Assembly (NCBI RefSeq): GCF_026625745.1
Contig: NZ_CP113061.1
Location: 1,327,501 to 1,391,500, forward strand
Source of the DNA: Asticcacaulis sp. SL142
Lineage (GTDB): Bacteria; Pseudomonadota; Alphaproteobacteria; Caulobacterales; Caulobacteraceae
Length of the DNA: 64,000 nucleotides
Direction: 5' to 3'
The position numbers and the translations under genes were made by a program. The notes beneath the pieces were generated by a model. It ran no database searches. It saw only the letters and a program-made list of their open reading frames with translations, and was not told the origin of the DNA. Positions 8,167 through 20,511 of the stretch are shown in pieces; position 1 is the stretch's first letter, and every line of letters starts with the position of its first letter.

Positions 8167-9330
8167 TTACTCGAAGCGGGCGAAGATGGAATTCTGGCGG
8201 GGTAGCTCCTGGTATCTATGCACCCTCACGCCCTGGATCAGGCCAAAGCCCACCATCACCGTCAGCATGACCGAGCCGCCGTAGGACAACAGCGGCATAG
8301 GCACGCCCACGACCGGCGCCAGCCCCATGACCATGGCCCCGTTGATCAGCACATAGACGGCAAAGGTGGCAATTGTCCCTGCCACAGCCAGCCGTCCAAA
8401 GTGGCTATGGGACAGCATGGCAATGCGCAGGGCCATGAAAATCACCAACCCATAGAGCAGAAATACCGATGCACCGCCGACAAAACCCAGTTCTTCGGAT
8501 ACGGCTGCAAAGATAAAGTCGGTATGCTTTTCCGGCAGGAAGTTAAGCTGTGACTGTGAACCGAGTCCCAGCCCCTTACCCAACAGCCCGCCTGAGCCCA
8601 TGGCGATCTTTGATTGCAGGATGTGGTAGCCCGACCCTGACGGATCGGATTCCGGATCAAGGAAGGTGGTGATGCGCTTGGCCTGATAGTCGTGCAGGAC
8701 AAAGGTGAACACAAACGGAATGGCGACAATCCCTGCCCCCGCAGCCGTCGCAATCGCTTTCCAGTTCAGGCCCGCCGCCACCATGACCGCCACACCGGTA
8801 ATCAGGATCAGCATAGCGGTGCCGAGATCCGGCTGGTGCGCCACCAACGTAAACGGGATTAGGATCATGAAGATCGGCACCAGCAGTTTCCACGACCAGT
8901 TAGCGTCCTTGGCCGAATTTTCATGATACCAGCGCGCCAGAGCCAGCACGATGGCCAGTTTCATAAACTCGGATGGCTGAATGTCGGTGATACCGATATC
9001 GAGCCAGCGCTGCGCCCCCATCTTGACCTTACCGAACAACTCAACCGCAAACAGCAGCAACAGCGATCCGCCGTAGGCCCAGTAACTTATACTCAGCCAG
9101 ATACTGAGATTGATCATGGACAGGCCGATCATGACCACGAAACACAGCCCAAACCGGAACAGATGGTCATAGGCCCACGGCTCCCACGACATGCCGCCGA
9201 CGCTATAGAGCACCAGTGAGCCCATACCGGCGATCAGGGCCATCATCAGGCACAGCGTCCAGTCAATCTGAGCGAACTTGTTCTGATAGCGTTCGCGTTG
9301 TCCGGGGCGTGTCAGTGCGCTTTCAGCCAT
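8167..9330 (-). CDS. rodA: Rod-shape peptidoglycan glycosyltransferase RodA
   Basis: A SEDS-family polymerase that builds septation-independent peptidoglycan with its partner PBP2 in the elongasome. The 387-residue protein has about ten hydrophobic segments and the family motifs, including HQPDLGTAML and the conserved block FLPEKHTDFIFAAVSEELGF, and ends with the MPLLSYGGS loop. Length matches the family. The start ATG at 9330 lies 8 bases after the stop of mrdA, so the two are co-transcribed and probably translated together. Last gene of the mre operon. Confidence 0.96.
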   Translation of the reverse strand: MAESALTRPGQRERYQNKFAQIDWTLCLMMALIAGMGSLVLYSVGGMSWEPWAYDHLFRFGLCFVVMIGLSMINLSIWLSISYWAYGGSLLLLFAVELFGKVKMGAQRWLDIGITDIQPSEFMKLAIVLALARWYHENSAKDANWSWKLLVPIFMILIPFTLVAHQPDLGTAMLILITGVAVMVAAGLNWKAIATAAGAGIVAIPFVFTFVLHDYQAKRITTFLDPESDPSGSGYHILQSKIAMGSGGLLGKGLGLGSQSQLNFLPEKHTDFIFAAVSEELGFVGGASVFLLYGLVIFMALRIAMLSHSHFGRLAVAGTIATFAVYVLINGAMVMGLAPVVGVPMPLLSYGGSVMLTVMVGFGLIQGVRVHRYQELPRQNSIFARFE

Positions 9331-9338
9331 AAGATACC

Positions 9339-11354
9339 TTACTGCGGTGGGATAGCGTCGGGCGACGGGTTGATATCAAGCGGTTCGGGGGCCGCATCGG
9401 ACGTCAGCGGCTGATCCGGTGCATTGGCCAAATTCGGATCAACCGGCATGGGTTGAATGATGCGGGCCTGCATTTCAGGGTCTTTGATCAGGGCCAGCTT
9501 CATGATTTCGCGCGCTTTCGGGGCCGCAAACATCGACCCGCCCATACCGTGCTGGACGATGACCGCAATGGCGTATTTGGGGTTATCGGCGGGCGCAAAG
9601 GCGACAAACAGGCCGTGGTCACGCAGTTTCCACGGGATGCCTTCGTTGCGGCGGTTAGTCACCTTATCGTAGGAGCGTACCTGCGCCGTGCCGGTCTTGC
9701 CCGCCATTTCGATATTGCCAAGGTTCAGGCGCGAATTGCGGTACGCCGTGCCGGTTACATCATTGGACACCGCGACCATACCCGCGCGGACGATATCAAG
9801 ATGCGCCCTTGAGAACGGCAAGTCTTTGAAATCCTTGAACGGAACTTTTTCAACTTCGCCGATTTTCTTGACCAGATAGGGCTCAACCGCCTTCTGGCCA
9901 TTGGCGATGCGGGCGATATAGGTACATAATTGCAGGGCTGAGGTCGTCACATAGCCCTGACCGATGGCGACCGAAAGGGTTTCCCCCGGATGCCATTTCG
10001 GATCGTTCTTAAAGGCCGTGCGCTTATATTCGCGGTCAGGAATGGTGCCGCGCTTTTGACCCGCGATTTCAAAGTTTTCAAAGATATGGCCCATACCGAG
10101 CGCCCGCGCCGTCTGGGCGATGCGGTCGGGACCGGCCTCAGCCCGATTACACATGTGGTAGAAATAGACGTCGCATGAGTTTTTAATGGCATCATGCATG
10201 GTCTGTGGGCCATGACCACCGCGTTTGTGGCAGGCAAAGGAGCGATTGCCGTAGCGGTAACTGCCTGAGCACACCACCCGCTCTTCAGGGTTTATGCCGC
10301 CCTCAAGGAAGGCCAGAGCCGTCGCCACCTTAAATGTGGAGCCCGGCGCATAGGTCGAGCCGATGCACTTATCGAGCAGCGGCAGGCGCTCATAGTCGCG
10401 CAACAGGCCGTACGCCTTAGACGATATCCCCGACACGAACAGGTTGGGATCGAACGACGGCGCCGACATCATGCACAGCACTTCGCCGGTGTGGATGTTC
10501 ATCAACACCGCCCCGCCGGAATCTTCGCCAAAGACCTCCAGCGCGCGTTGCTGAATCTCGGCATCCAGCGTCAGGACGACATCTTCGCCGGGTGTGGCCG
10601 GACGCATGCCGTCTGAGTCTTCGGCAATGATGTTGCCGGTGGCGTTGACTTCAATCTTACGTGCCCCTGCTACCCCGCGCAGGTCTTTGTCGAAGGCCTT
10701 TTCAATGCCTTGCTTGCCGATACGAAAACCGGGGTGCAGCAGGATGGGGTCAAGCTGTTCTTCGTCGCCCACCGCGGCGGTCTCGGCCTTAAGGTCTTTG
10801 TCGGAAATCTTACCCACATAGCCGATGACGTGGGAAAACGCGCCGCCGTAATGGTACACGCGCACCTCATCCATCGACACATCCACGCCCGGAATGGTCG
10901 AGGCATAGAGGTTGACCTTGGCGAAATCTTCCCAGTTCAGGTCGGTGGCAATGGCGGTCGGTGCAAACCGCCGGCTTTGGTTTATGTCGCGCAGGATCGC
11001 CCGGCGGCGCAGCAGGGTCTGCGGCAGGACATAGGCGATCTGATCCAGGGTCTCGTCTATATCCTTGACCTGAGAGCGCATTACCAGCACCGAAAACGAT
11101 GGCCGGTTTCCGGCAATGACCACGCCGTTGCGATCGAGGATTTGCCCGCGCGGCGGCGGGATCAGGCGGTAGTTGAACTGATTGGCCGAGGATAGGCGCC
11201 GGTACTTGCCACCTTCGATAAGCTGAAGCTGCGCCAGCCGTCCGGTTAGGGCAAACAGGCCAAACGCCACCACCCCGCCCATCAGGAAGACGCGCCGTGA
11301 GAACACGCCCTGACGTTCGTTGACATCGCTGAAAATGATCGAGGTTTCAGCCAT
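9339..11354 (-). CDS. mrdA: Penicillin-binding protein 2, elongation-specific transpeptidase
   Basis: A class B high-molecular-weight PBP that cross-links peptidoglycan in the periplasm during side-wall growth. The 671-residue product has an N-terminal membrane anchor (about 19-37), the dimerisation domain with PPPRGQILDRNG (about 67-77), and a transpeptidase domain with S339-TFK, S393-CD and K553-TG as the three active-site motifs. The C-terminus is a Pro/Ala-rich tail. It sits between mreD and rodA in the order known for Caulobacter. The start ATG is 12 bases after the mreD stop. Target of mecillinam-type inhibition in the family. Confidence 0.96.
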   Translation of the reverse strand: MAETSIIFSDVNERQGVFSRRVFLMGGVVAFGLFALTGRLAQLQLIEGGKYRRLSSANQFNYRLIPPPRGQILDRNGVVIAGNRPSFSVLVMRSQVKDIDETLDQIAYVLPQTLLRRRAILRDINQSRRFAPTAIATDLNWEDFAKVNLYASTIPGVDVSMDEVRVYHYGGAFSHVIGYVGKISDKDLKAETAAVGDEEQLDPILLHPGFRIGKQGIEKAFDKDLRGVAGARKIEVNATGNIIAEDSDGMRPATPGEDVVLTLDAEIQQRALEVFGEDSGGAVLMNIHTGEVLCMMSAPSFDPNLFVSGISSKAYGLLRDYERLPLLDKCIGSTYAPGSTFKVATALAFLEGGINPEERVVCSGSYRYGNRSFACHKRGGHGPQTMHDAIKNSCDVYFYHMCNRAEAGPDRIAQTARALGMGHIFENFEIAGQKRGTIPDREYKRTAFKNDPKWHPGETLSVAIGQGYVTTSALQLCTYIARIANGQKAVEPYLVKKIGEVEKVPFKDFKDLPFSRAHLDIVRAGMVAVSNDVTGTAYRNSRLNLGNIEMAGKTGTAQVRSYDKVTNRRNEGIPWKLRDHGLFVAFAPADNPKYAIAVIVQHGMGGSMFAAPKAREIMKLALIKDPEMQARIIQPMPVDPNLANAPDQPLTSDAAPEPLDINPSPDAIPPQ

Positions 11355-11366
11355 CTATGCCATTAC

Positions 11367-11936
11367 TCACTGAAAGCGCACATCGGCGTGGACGAAGGTT
11401 TCCAACAGCCACAACACCAGAAATACCGACGCAAAGGTCGCCAGAGCCTGCTCGAACACACTGATCAGGCGCGGCACCATGCCAGAATCAATCGTTGCCA
11501 ACAGGGTATTGAGTACGAAAAATCCGATCACTGCCGAACCATAGAGGGCCGTAATGACCATCATGTCCTGCCCGACCATATACCCGCGCAACAAAAAGGT
11601 CACGCCGTAGACAATCATCAGTGACAGGGTCCAGAACCCCAGCGGGGCACCCCAGAAATAATCCAGAAATGCGCCCATCAGCGCCAGCACCAACGGCGCA
11701 ATATAGGACGGACGGATCAGTGGCCATGCAAACGCCAAAGCCAACGGCAAGACCGGCTCCGGCAAATAGAACCCGAATATTTTCATAGGGGTCGCCAGAA
11801 TGATAGTTCCGGCCAGCACCCACAGCGCGGGCCAGCCGATCCAGTCGAGCGGGCCGATCATGCGCTGGGCCATGCCTTTGCGCACGCCGCGATCAAGCGT
11901 CACCTTAAGCGGCGTCTTGATAAACGGCGTTTTCAA
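11367..11936 (-). CDS. mreD: Rod-shape determining protein MreD
   Basis: A small integral membrane component of the elongasome that links MreC to RodA/PBP2. The 189-residue product has about five hydrophobic segments and the typical MreD features LRPSYIAPLVLALMGAFLDYFWGAPLG. The assigned start is a TTG that overlaps the mreC stop as TTGA, which implies translational coupling; the next in-frame ATG is at 11873 and would trim about 21 residues of a basic N-terminal tail. The tail precedes the first membrane segment, so either start gives an intact membrane domain. Confidence 0.88.
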   Translation of the reverse strand: MKTPFIKTPLKVTLDRGVRKGMAQRMIGPLDWIGWPALWVLAGTIILATPMKIFGFYLPEPVLPLALAFAWPLIRPSYIAPLVLALMGAFLDYFWGAPLGFWTLSLMIVYGVTFLLRGYMVGQDMMVITALYGSAVIGFFVLNTLLATIDSGMVPRLISVFEQALATFASVFLVLWLLETFVHADVRFQ

Positions 11937-13102
11937 AAAGGCACCTCAGTCGAAGGCGTGGCCGCAGCGCTTTGGGTTTGGGCCTGCGATTGCGCTTGGG
12001 CAGGCTGTGTGGCCGATGGCGTTGTCCGTGCAGCAGGACGCGGTTGTGCAGGCCGAGGCGCTGTCGGACGGGTGGCGGCCGAGGTCGCGGACACTCCCGA
12101 AACCGGAGCGACCGCACTTGAGGTCGCGCCACCGACTGCCGGTGTTGAGGCCACACCTGCTGAGGATGCCGCCGCCTCTGCGGTCACAGGTTGCGGTATT
12201 GCCGGCTGCGGCAGAAGTTCGGTGATCTGCGGCGTCATCAGCACCTGATCGGCTTCCGGGAACTGTGAAAAATCTTCGTAAAGCAGGATTTTCACAAAAT
12301 CGATCGGGGCCCGGTTGGCATAGAGCTTGACCCGCCAGACCTTATCGACCCCCTGCACCGCTTCGCCCACCGGCAAACCGCGCGGGAAGATGCCGCCATC
12401 GCCGGAGGTCAATATCTGGTCGCCTTTTTTAACCGCATCCTTGCCGCGCACGAAATCAAGGCGCGGGAAATCACCACCATCGCCGGACATGACGGCACGG
12501 GCGTCGGAGCGGGCAATCATGATCGGGGTACGGCTGACCACATCGGTGATCATCAGCACGCGGCTGACCTTTGGGCTGACGCCGACCACGCGACCGACCA
12601 GCCCCTGATCGGTAATGACGGGATTGCCAAAACGAATCTTTACGTTCGATCCGGCGTCAATCAGGCGATTATTGTTGAACGGCCCGCGCGAGACGGACAC
12701 TGAACGGGCCGTGACCATCTCAACCGGTGGCTCGGTGCGCAGGTTCAATAGCTTTTCGTAGCGTTCGGAAATGTCTTTTTGCTGGAAATACATATCGCGG
12801 TACAGCGACAGATCCTGCACCCGTTTTTTCAGGATGCGGTTTTCGCGCACGGCAAAGAAGTAATCGTCGATCCAGTTGGCCCCGTCACCGACCACATGGG
12901 CGGGGGTGGCCAGTACATTGCTGGCGGGCCCTGCGGCGGCATCAAAGCCTGAGCGGTTGCCGTAGGAACGCCCCGACACCTCTTCGCGTCGGTCACCCAG
13001 AAAGCTGAGCGCACCAAAGATACACACCGCCGCGACCAGAGCCATCACGCCCCAGTTGACCGGCAGCTTCAGGTGCTCAAAATGCTTATCCCCTTGCGGC
13101 AC
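11933..13102 (-). CDS. mreC: Rod-shape determining protein MreC
   Basis: A bitopic periplasmic scaffold that organises PBP2 and RodA. The 389-residue protein has one N-terminal membrane segment (about 17-36), a coiled coil (about 85-115) and the two beta-barrel domains typical of MreC, with GLVGRVVGVSP and the SGDGGIFPRGLPVGEA motif. The last 110 or so residues are a low-complexity Ala/Thr/Pro/Gln tail, as in other alphaproteobacterial MreC. It follows mreB after about 80 bases and overlaps mreD by 4 bases. Confidence 0.95.
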   Translation of the reverse strand: MPQGDKHFEHLKLPVNWGVMALVAAVCIFGALSFLGDRREEVSGRSYGNRSGFDAAAGPASNVLATPAHVVGDGANWIDDYFFAVRENRILKKRVQDLSLYRDMYFQQKDISERYEKLLNLRTEPPVEMVTARSVSVSRGPFNNNRLIDAGSNVKIRFGNPVITDQGLVGRVVGVSPKVSRVLMITDVVSRTPIMIARSDARAVMSGDGGDFPRLDFVRGKDAVKKGDQILTSGDGGIFPRGLPVGEAVQGVDKVWRVKLYANRAPIDFVKILLYEDFSQFPEADQVLMTPQITELLPQPAIPQPVTAEAAASSAGVASTPAVGGATSSAVAPVSGVSATSAATRPTAPRPAQPRPAARTTPSATQPAQAQSQAQTQSAAATPSTEVPF

Positions 13103-13181
13103 GCGACTGACCCCGAATCAACAGACTTAAACTTATTCAGGCCTTATAGCGCCGATTGGCGACAGAATTTAGGCTAAGTTT

Positions 13182-14566
<1,385 letters not shown>

Positions 14567-15313
14567 CTAAGAAGTTGGGCCACGACCCGCTTCGCGCCAT
14601 TTCTCGATCAGGGTGCGGGCAAAAATCATCAGGGCCATCCACGCCAGACCGATGGCGGCAATGAGCGCCGCACCGCGCCAGTCACCGCCGGAGGTGAGCC
14701 TGGAAAACGACGATCCGAACAGGGCCACAAGTGCGGTCTTAGGGATAGAACCCAGCGCACAGCCTAAGATAAACCCTGAAAAACGCGCCTTAGACACACC
14801 GAACGCCATGTTGACGATGATAAATGGCGCTGAGGGGACATTGCGCACGATAAACGATGCGCTGAATGAATTACGCCCGATATATTCCGACAGGCGCTGC
14901 ATGCGCTTGCCTTCGATTTTAGCCAGGGTATCCGCGCCAATAAACCGGCCGGCATAAAAGGTCACGGCGGCAGAGACGATCGTGGCGACCCATGAATAGG
15001 CAAAGCCCAGCCACGGCCCGAACGCCACCACGCAGGCGGCGATCAAAACGAATTGGGGGGCGGCGATAAAGGCTGAAATCGTAAAGACCGCGATGACAAT
15101 GAACACCGCCCACGGCGACCTGGAATAGTGCGCCATCCACGCTTCGAGTTCATGGGTCAGTTCATGGCCGATATCGGTCTTACCGATCATGAACACAAGG
15201 CCGACGCAGGCAAACAGGGCCAGCGTCACCCACACGGCGCGCATGACCTTTGAGTCCATATTGGTCAGGAAGGACCACACATTGTCCCAGAGGGCCTTAA
15301 GGCTTTGCACCAT
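14567..15313 (-). CDS. TVP38/TMEM64 (DedA-related) family membrane protein
   Basis: A 248-residue integral membrane protein of the VTT-domain group, which in bacteria is linked to lipid transport across the membrane and membrane-potential homeostasis. It has about five hydrophobic segments and the VTT-type core FIAAPQFVLIAACVVAFGPWLGFAYSW followed by AGRFIGADTLAKIEGKR and RNVPSAPFIIVNMAFGVS. An upstream in-frame extension to 15397 lacks family character; I prefer the ATG at 15313 (MVQSLKAL), though 15259 (MDSKVM) is also possible. It is transcribed toward mreB's upstream region and is divergent from the aminotransferase. Confidence 0.82.
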   Translation of the reverse strand: MVQSLKALWDNVWSFLTNMDSKVMRAVWVTLALFACVGLVFMIGKTDIGHELTHELEAWMAHYSRSPWAVFIVIAVFTISAFIAAPQFVLIAACVVAFGPWLGFAYSWVATIVSAAVTFYAGRFIGADTLAKIEGKRMQRLSEYIGRNSFSASFIVRNVPSAPFIIVNMAFGVSKARFSGFILGCALGSIPKTALVALFGSSFSRLTSGGDWRGAALIAAIGLAWMALMIFARTLIEKWREAGRGPTS

Positions 15314-16862
<1,549 letters not shown>

Positions 16863-16865
16863 TTT

Positions 16866-17000
16866 CCTTCTCCCCGCGTGCGGGGAGAAGGTGGACATGC
16901 TGACAGGCATGGCCGGATGAGGGGCAAAAGATGCTACCGTAGACACTGCTGGGTAAAGAGACCCCTCACCCTAGCCCTCTCCCCTTAAACAGGGAGAGGG
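16866..17000. repeat. Palindromic repeat, family A copy 2 (complete)
   Basis: Left hairpin CCTTCTCCCCGC/GCGGGGAGAAGG (16866-16877 with 16880-16891), then GGTGG, CCGGATGAGGGGCAAAA, a variable middle, CCCCTCACCCTAGCC and the right hairpin CCCTCTCCC/GGGAGAGGG (16975-16983 with 16992-17000). Same order as the copies at 5477 and, inverted, 56401. It sits between the aminotransferase and the WecA-like gene. Confidence 0.85.
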
Positions 17001-17038
17001 AAATCAAACCTTAAAACCTTTTGATAAGGCCGCAACCG

Positions 17039-18133
17039 ATGATTAAGTTCTGGATCATTCCGCCCTTAATCCTGATCGCGGCCTTTGTCATATCCGCGAT
17101 AGCCTCAGCCGCGTTTACGCAACTGGCCATTCGCGGCGGCCCGGTCGACCGACCGCGCGCCCGCGGCTCCCACAGCACGCCCACCGCGACCTCCGGCGGC
17201 ATGGCCATCATGGCGGCGACCGCGCTTGGCATTGCCATTTTCAGCATACTGTTTAACGCCCAAATCCCCAGAGATGGCGGGCACGGCTTTGCCCTGCTGA
17301 TCTATGCGACCCTTCTCGGTCTATCCGGCGCACTGGATGACATGTTCGCGCTCAATGCCAGGTTCAAGCTGTTGTTTCAGGTCGCCCTCGCCCTTGGGTT
17401 TGCGACCGCCTACCCCATAGTCCACATTGATTTTGGCTTTGGCGCAGCGATCAGCCTGTGGCCGTGGCTGGGGATGCTGGGGACAGCCTTCTGGTTGGTG
17501 CTGGGACTAAACACCATCAACTTCATGGATGGCTCAAACGGACTGGCCATCGGGTCGCAATCCATAGCGCTGGGCCTGATGATCATCATGATCATTGTGC
17601 TGGGGCCCTTAAGCGAGCGCACCTATTTTGCCGCCGGTCTGCTGCTGATCTGCGTGTGCGCGCTTGGGGCCCATCTCGGCTTTTTGCCGTTCAATCTGCC
17701 CTTGGGTAAGGTGTTTCAGGGTGACGCCGGATCGCTGTTTGGCGGGGCGCTGATTACCGGCGGCGTTTTGCTGATGATCCATGCCGGGGTGACGTCGCTG
17801 TGGCTGGGCGGATATGTACTGGCGCCGCTGCTGGTCGATGTGCTGCTGACCCTGGCCCTACGTGCCAAAAGCGGTGCGAAGCTGTTCGAGGCCCACAGGG
17901 ATCACCTCTATCAGCAATGGCTGATCCACAAAGACCCGTCGCACCTCAACATGGCCCTGCGGGTGTGGGGCTTAAGCGCCTTTTCCGGCGGGGTCGGCCT
18001 GACCATGCGCTATATCCATATTGAAACCGGCCTAAACCTGCGTTTTGTCGGACTGGCCGTACTGTTCTGGCTGTTTGCGGTTGGCTGGCTGTGGCTGCGC
18101 TACAAGTTGTTTTCTTTTTCACGCGCATCCTGA
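17039..18133 (+). CDS. WecA/MraY-family undecaprenyl-phosphate phosphoglycosyl transferase
   Basis: A polytopic membrane enzyme that transfers a phospho-sugar from a UDP-sugar to undecaprenyl phosphate, starting a surface polysaccharide or O-antigen. The 364-residue protein has about ten hydrophobic segments and the family motifs: GALDDMF (Mg-binding DD), NTINFMDGSNGLA, GDAGSLFGG and the C-terminal HRDHLYQQ, the WecA-type version of the HxxH motif. This points to a WecA/WbpL-like enzyme and not MraY. The start ATG at 17039 has AAGG 10 bases upstream. The sugar cannot be deduced. An acyltransferase lies convergent downstream. Confidence 0.85.
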   Translation: MIKFWIIPPLILIAAFVISAIASAAFTQLAIRGGPVDRPRARGSHSTPTATSGGMAIMAATALGIAIFSILFNAQIPRDGGHGFALLIYATLLGLSGALDDMFALNARFKLLFQVALALGFATAYPIVHIDFGFGAAISLWPWLGMLGTAFWLVLGLNTINFMDGSNGLAIGSQSIALGLMIIMIIVLGPLSERTYFAAGLLLICVCALGAHLGFLPFNLPLGKVFQGDAGSLFGGALITGGVLLMIHAGVTSLWLGGYVLAPLLVDVLLTLALRAKSGAKLFEAHRDHLYQQWLIHKDPSHLNMALRVWGLSAFSGGVGLTMRYIHIETGLNLRFVGLAVLFWLFAVGWLWLRYKLFSFSRAS

Positions 18134-18134
18134 T

Positions 18135-18168
18135 CCCAAAACCGCATTACACTTTTGGGGATGCGCTT
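18135..18168. repeat. Small hairpin repeat, family D copy 1
   Basis: CCCAAAA (18135-18141), loop CCGCATTACAC, TTTTGGG (18153-18159), then GATGCGCTT. It spans the stop codon and last codons of the acyltransferase gene on the minus strand. Copies with the same loop and tail are at 24498 and 54046. Confidence 0.7.
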
Positions 18169-19295
18169 TGCTGCCGATAGCGCGGCAAAAACCGCCTGAG
18201 CAGATAAAGCCGCGCTGTCATCTCAAACTGGCCGTAGCTGACAATCGACAGGCCAATTAACGCGGCAAAAAAGGCCATGAAAAACAAAGGCGATGCGATC
18301 ACCGCCACCTTGGTGGCCGGCGCCAGCCCGTTCAGGCCAATCATGATCAGAAGTTGCAACGGGAAATGGATCAGATAGGTCGAATAGCTGATGTCCCCCA
18401 GCCAGACAAAGGGCTTAAGGCGCACAGCCGGTATAACCCCGCGCCACAGATCGACCGCCACCAGGGTCAGCGGCATCAACCCCAACACCATGACCTCACG
18501 CGAAAAGACGGCAATGACCTCCCCGTTCATCAGCCCGTCATGGCCAAATAGGTAGGCGGCAACCCAGCCCGCCGCCACCACGCCCAAAATGCCCTTACGG
18601 ATTGGCACCCCCACCCCACTCAGTTCGCGTGCCACAAAATAGGCGATACCGCCGAGAAAGAAGCTGGGCAGCCCGCGAAAGAACGCCACCTCCGGCCACA
18701 GCCACATCAGCGGCGTTGTGAGCGCTACAATCACCCACAGCCACCGCCGGCCCAGCTTCAGGGTACAAAACAGGAAAAAAAGGCCGTACAGCCCCATTTC
18801 AACCGAGATCGACCAGACCGGCCCGTTAAAGCTTTGCACCGCGCCTACCCACCATTGCTGGACCATCAGGGCGCTTAAGGCGAAGTTGCCGACGGTGTTG
18901 GCCTGATAAACATAGTCATAGCCATAAAGGCCGTGGAATATGATCATCAGTCCGGCGGTCAGGATCAGCGTGGCGATATAGAGCGGATAAAGCCGCGCCA
19001 GACGCGCGATCACAAACGTCCGAAATGACACCGCCCCCGCCATGATGGGTGCGCGGTACAGCCAGAAGAACACGTAGCCAGAGATGGTGAAGAACAGTTC
19101 GACGAACCATTGCCCGTGGCTGTAGATCGGCCTCAGCAGGTCAAAAAACGGCACATTGATATAAAGGTCAGGCTGAAACTGATCGGTGTGATAAAAGTGG
19201 ACATAGTGAAATGCCACCACCAAAAGCGACGCCACCCCGCGCAGTATATCCAGCTCAAAAAACCGGCCATTATCAGGTGCGCGGTCAGGGGTCAA
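18147..19295 (-). CDS. Acyltransferase family 3 (OafA/NodX-like) membrane protein
   Basis: Polytopic membrane enzymes of this family O-acylate cell-surface polysaccharides or related glycans. The 382-residue product starts with the hallmark FELDILRGVASLLVVAFHYVHFYH and has about ten hydrophobic segments. The start is a TTG 5 bases after the polyprenyl synthase stop, so the two genes form an operon; no ATG upstream of the hallmark motif is in frame. The final residues SASPKV and the stop are encoded by a family D hairpin repeat. Proximity to the WecA-like gene suggests surface polysaccharide modification, an inference from context. Confidence 0.85.
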   Translation of the reverse strand: MTPDRAPDNGRFFELDILRGVASLLVVAFHYVHFYHTDQFQPDLYINVPFFDLLRPIYSHGQWFVELFFTISGYVFFWLYRAPIMAGAVSFRTFVIARLARLYPLYIATLILTAGLMIIFHGLYGYDYVYQANTVGNFALSALMVQQWWVGAVQSFNGPVWSISVEMGLYGLFFLFCTLKLGRRWLWVIVALTTPLMWLWPEVAFFRGLPSFFLGGIAYFVARELSGVGVPIRKGILGVVAAGWVAAYLFGHDGLMNGEVIAVFSREVMVLGLMPLTLVAVDLWRGVIPAVRLKPFVWLGDISYSTYLIHFPLQLLIMIGLNGLAPATKVAVIASPLFFMAFFAALIGLSIVSYGQFEMTARLYLLRRFLPRYRQQSASPKV

Positions 19296-19300
19296 ACGGT

Positions 19301-20356
19301 CTACTTCTGCCGTGCGACGCTGTAGTCGGCCAGATTTTCAAGCGCCGTCTTCCAGGCCGAGGATTTAAAGGCCGATAGGCACGCCTTGGCCTGAGCCGCA
19401 TAATCGCGGGCCATGGCGATGGAATCGGCCAGAGCGCCAGTATCTTTCATGATCTGTTGCGCGGTGTGCAGGTCGCCGTCGGCTTGCTGGCGCAATGATA
19501 CGGCGCGGTGCCAGAAATCGCCATGCGTATCTTTAGAACGCTGAACAGCCAATAACAATGGAAGCGTCGCCTTGCCCTCGGCAAAGTCATCACCGGCGTT
19601 TTTGCCCAGATCCGCCGCCGATCCGGTATAATCGAGCGCATCGTCCTGAATCTGGAACGCCAGCCCCAGATAAAGCCCATAAAGCCGCAAAGCTTCGCGC
19701 TGTTCCGGCGTGGCCTTAGCCGATACCGCCCCGCTCTCAGACGCCGCGGCAAACAGGGCCGCCGTCTTGGCGGAAATGATCTCGATATAGGTGTCGATGG
19801 TCAGGTTAATGTCGAACGCCTTGGTCAGTTGCCAGACTTCGCCTTCGGCAATCACCGCGGAGGCTTTCGACAGGATGCCGAGCGCTTCCAGCGAGCCGGT
19901 CTCGACCATCAACTCAAAGGCGCGCGAGAACAGAAAATCCCCGACCAGAACCGATGACGGGGCGCCCCAGATCAGGTGGGCCGCGACCTTGCCCCGGCGC
20001 AGGTTGGACGAATCGACCACATCGTCATGCAGCAGGGTGGCAGTATGGATGAACTCCACCGCCGCCGACAGGTTATGGTGATGGCTGTTTGACGTATCGC
20101 ACAGGCGTGCCGCCGCCACACACAGCAGCGGGCGCAAACGCTTACCGCCGGCGGCGATCAGGTGATCGGCCAGGGCCGGAATAATGGCGACATCGCTTTG
20201 CATACGGGCACGGATCAGGGCGTTGACATCATCCATATCGGCGGCACTGAGGCGCACCAGATCATTGACATCAGCGACGGGGGCTTTCGTATCGTGCCGG
20301 GCGCGGATTTTTTCCCAGGCTCTGATTTTATCAATGTCAGCCGTGTCCAAAACCAT
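19301..20356 (-). CDS. ispB: Polyprenyl (octa/decaprenyl) diphosphate synthase
   Basis: Elongates allylic diphosphates with IPP to the long isoprenoid tail of ubiquinone. The 351-residue protein carries the first Asp-rich motif in LLHDDVVDSSNLRRG, the GGKRLRP substrate-binding motif, and the second motif in FQIQDDALDY. The residue pattern before the first motif (EFIHTAT) lacks bulky blocks, consistent with a long-chain product. Chain length (probably C40-C50) is inferred. Divergent from the TrmN6-like methyltransferase with 155 bases between. Confidence 0.92.
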   Translation of the reverse strand: MVLDTADIDKIRAWEKIRARHDTKAPVADVNDLVRLSAADMDDVNALIRARMQSDVAIIPALADHLIAAGGKRLRPLLCVAAARLCDTSNSHHHNLSAAVEFIHTATLLHDDVVDSSNLRRGKVAAHLIWGAPSSVLVGDFLFSRAFELMVETGSLEALGILSKASAVIAEGEVWQLTKAFDINLTIDTYIEIISAKTAALFAAASESGAVSAKATPEQREALRLYGLYLGLAFQIQDDALDYTGSAADLGKNAGDDFAEGKATLPLLLAVQRSKDTHGDFWHRAVSLRQQADGDLHTAQQIMKDTGALADSIAMARDYAAQAKACLSAFKSSAWKTALENLADYSVARQK

Positions 20357-20511
20357 ACTCCTGATACACTCGAAATATCGCCATACCCCCCCTTTTCGCA
20401 GGTGTCCATGCCTTTGTCAGTAGCGTTTGCGTTATATCTTAATAAAGGCGGCGTGGGCATGTCTTAATCGGGACTATGTCGTTTTGTCGCAATCTGTAGT
20501 ATGGCCGCGTC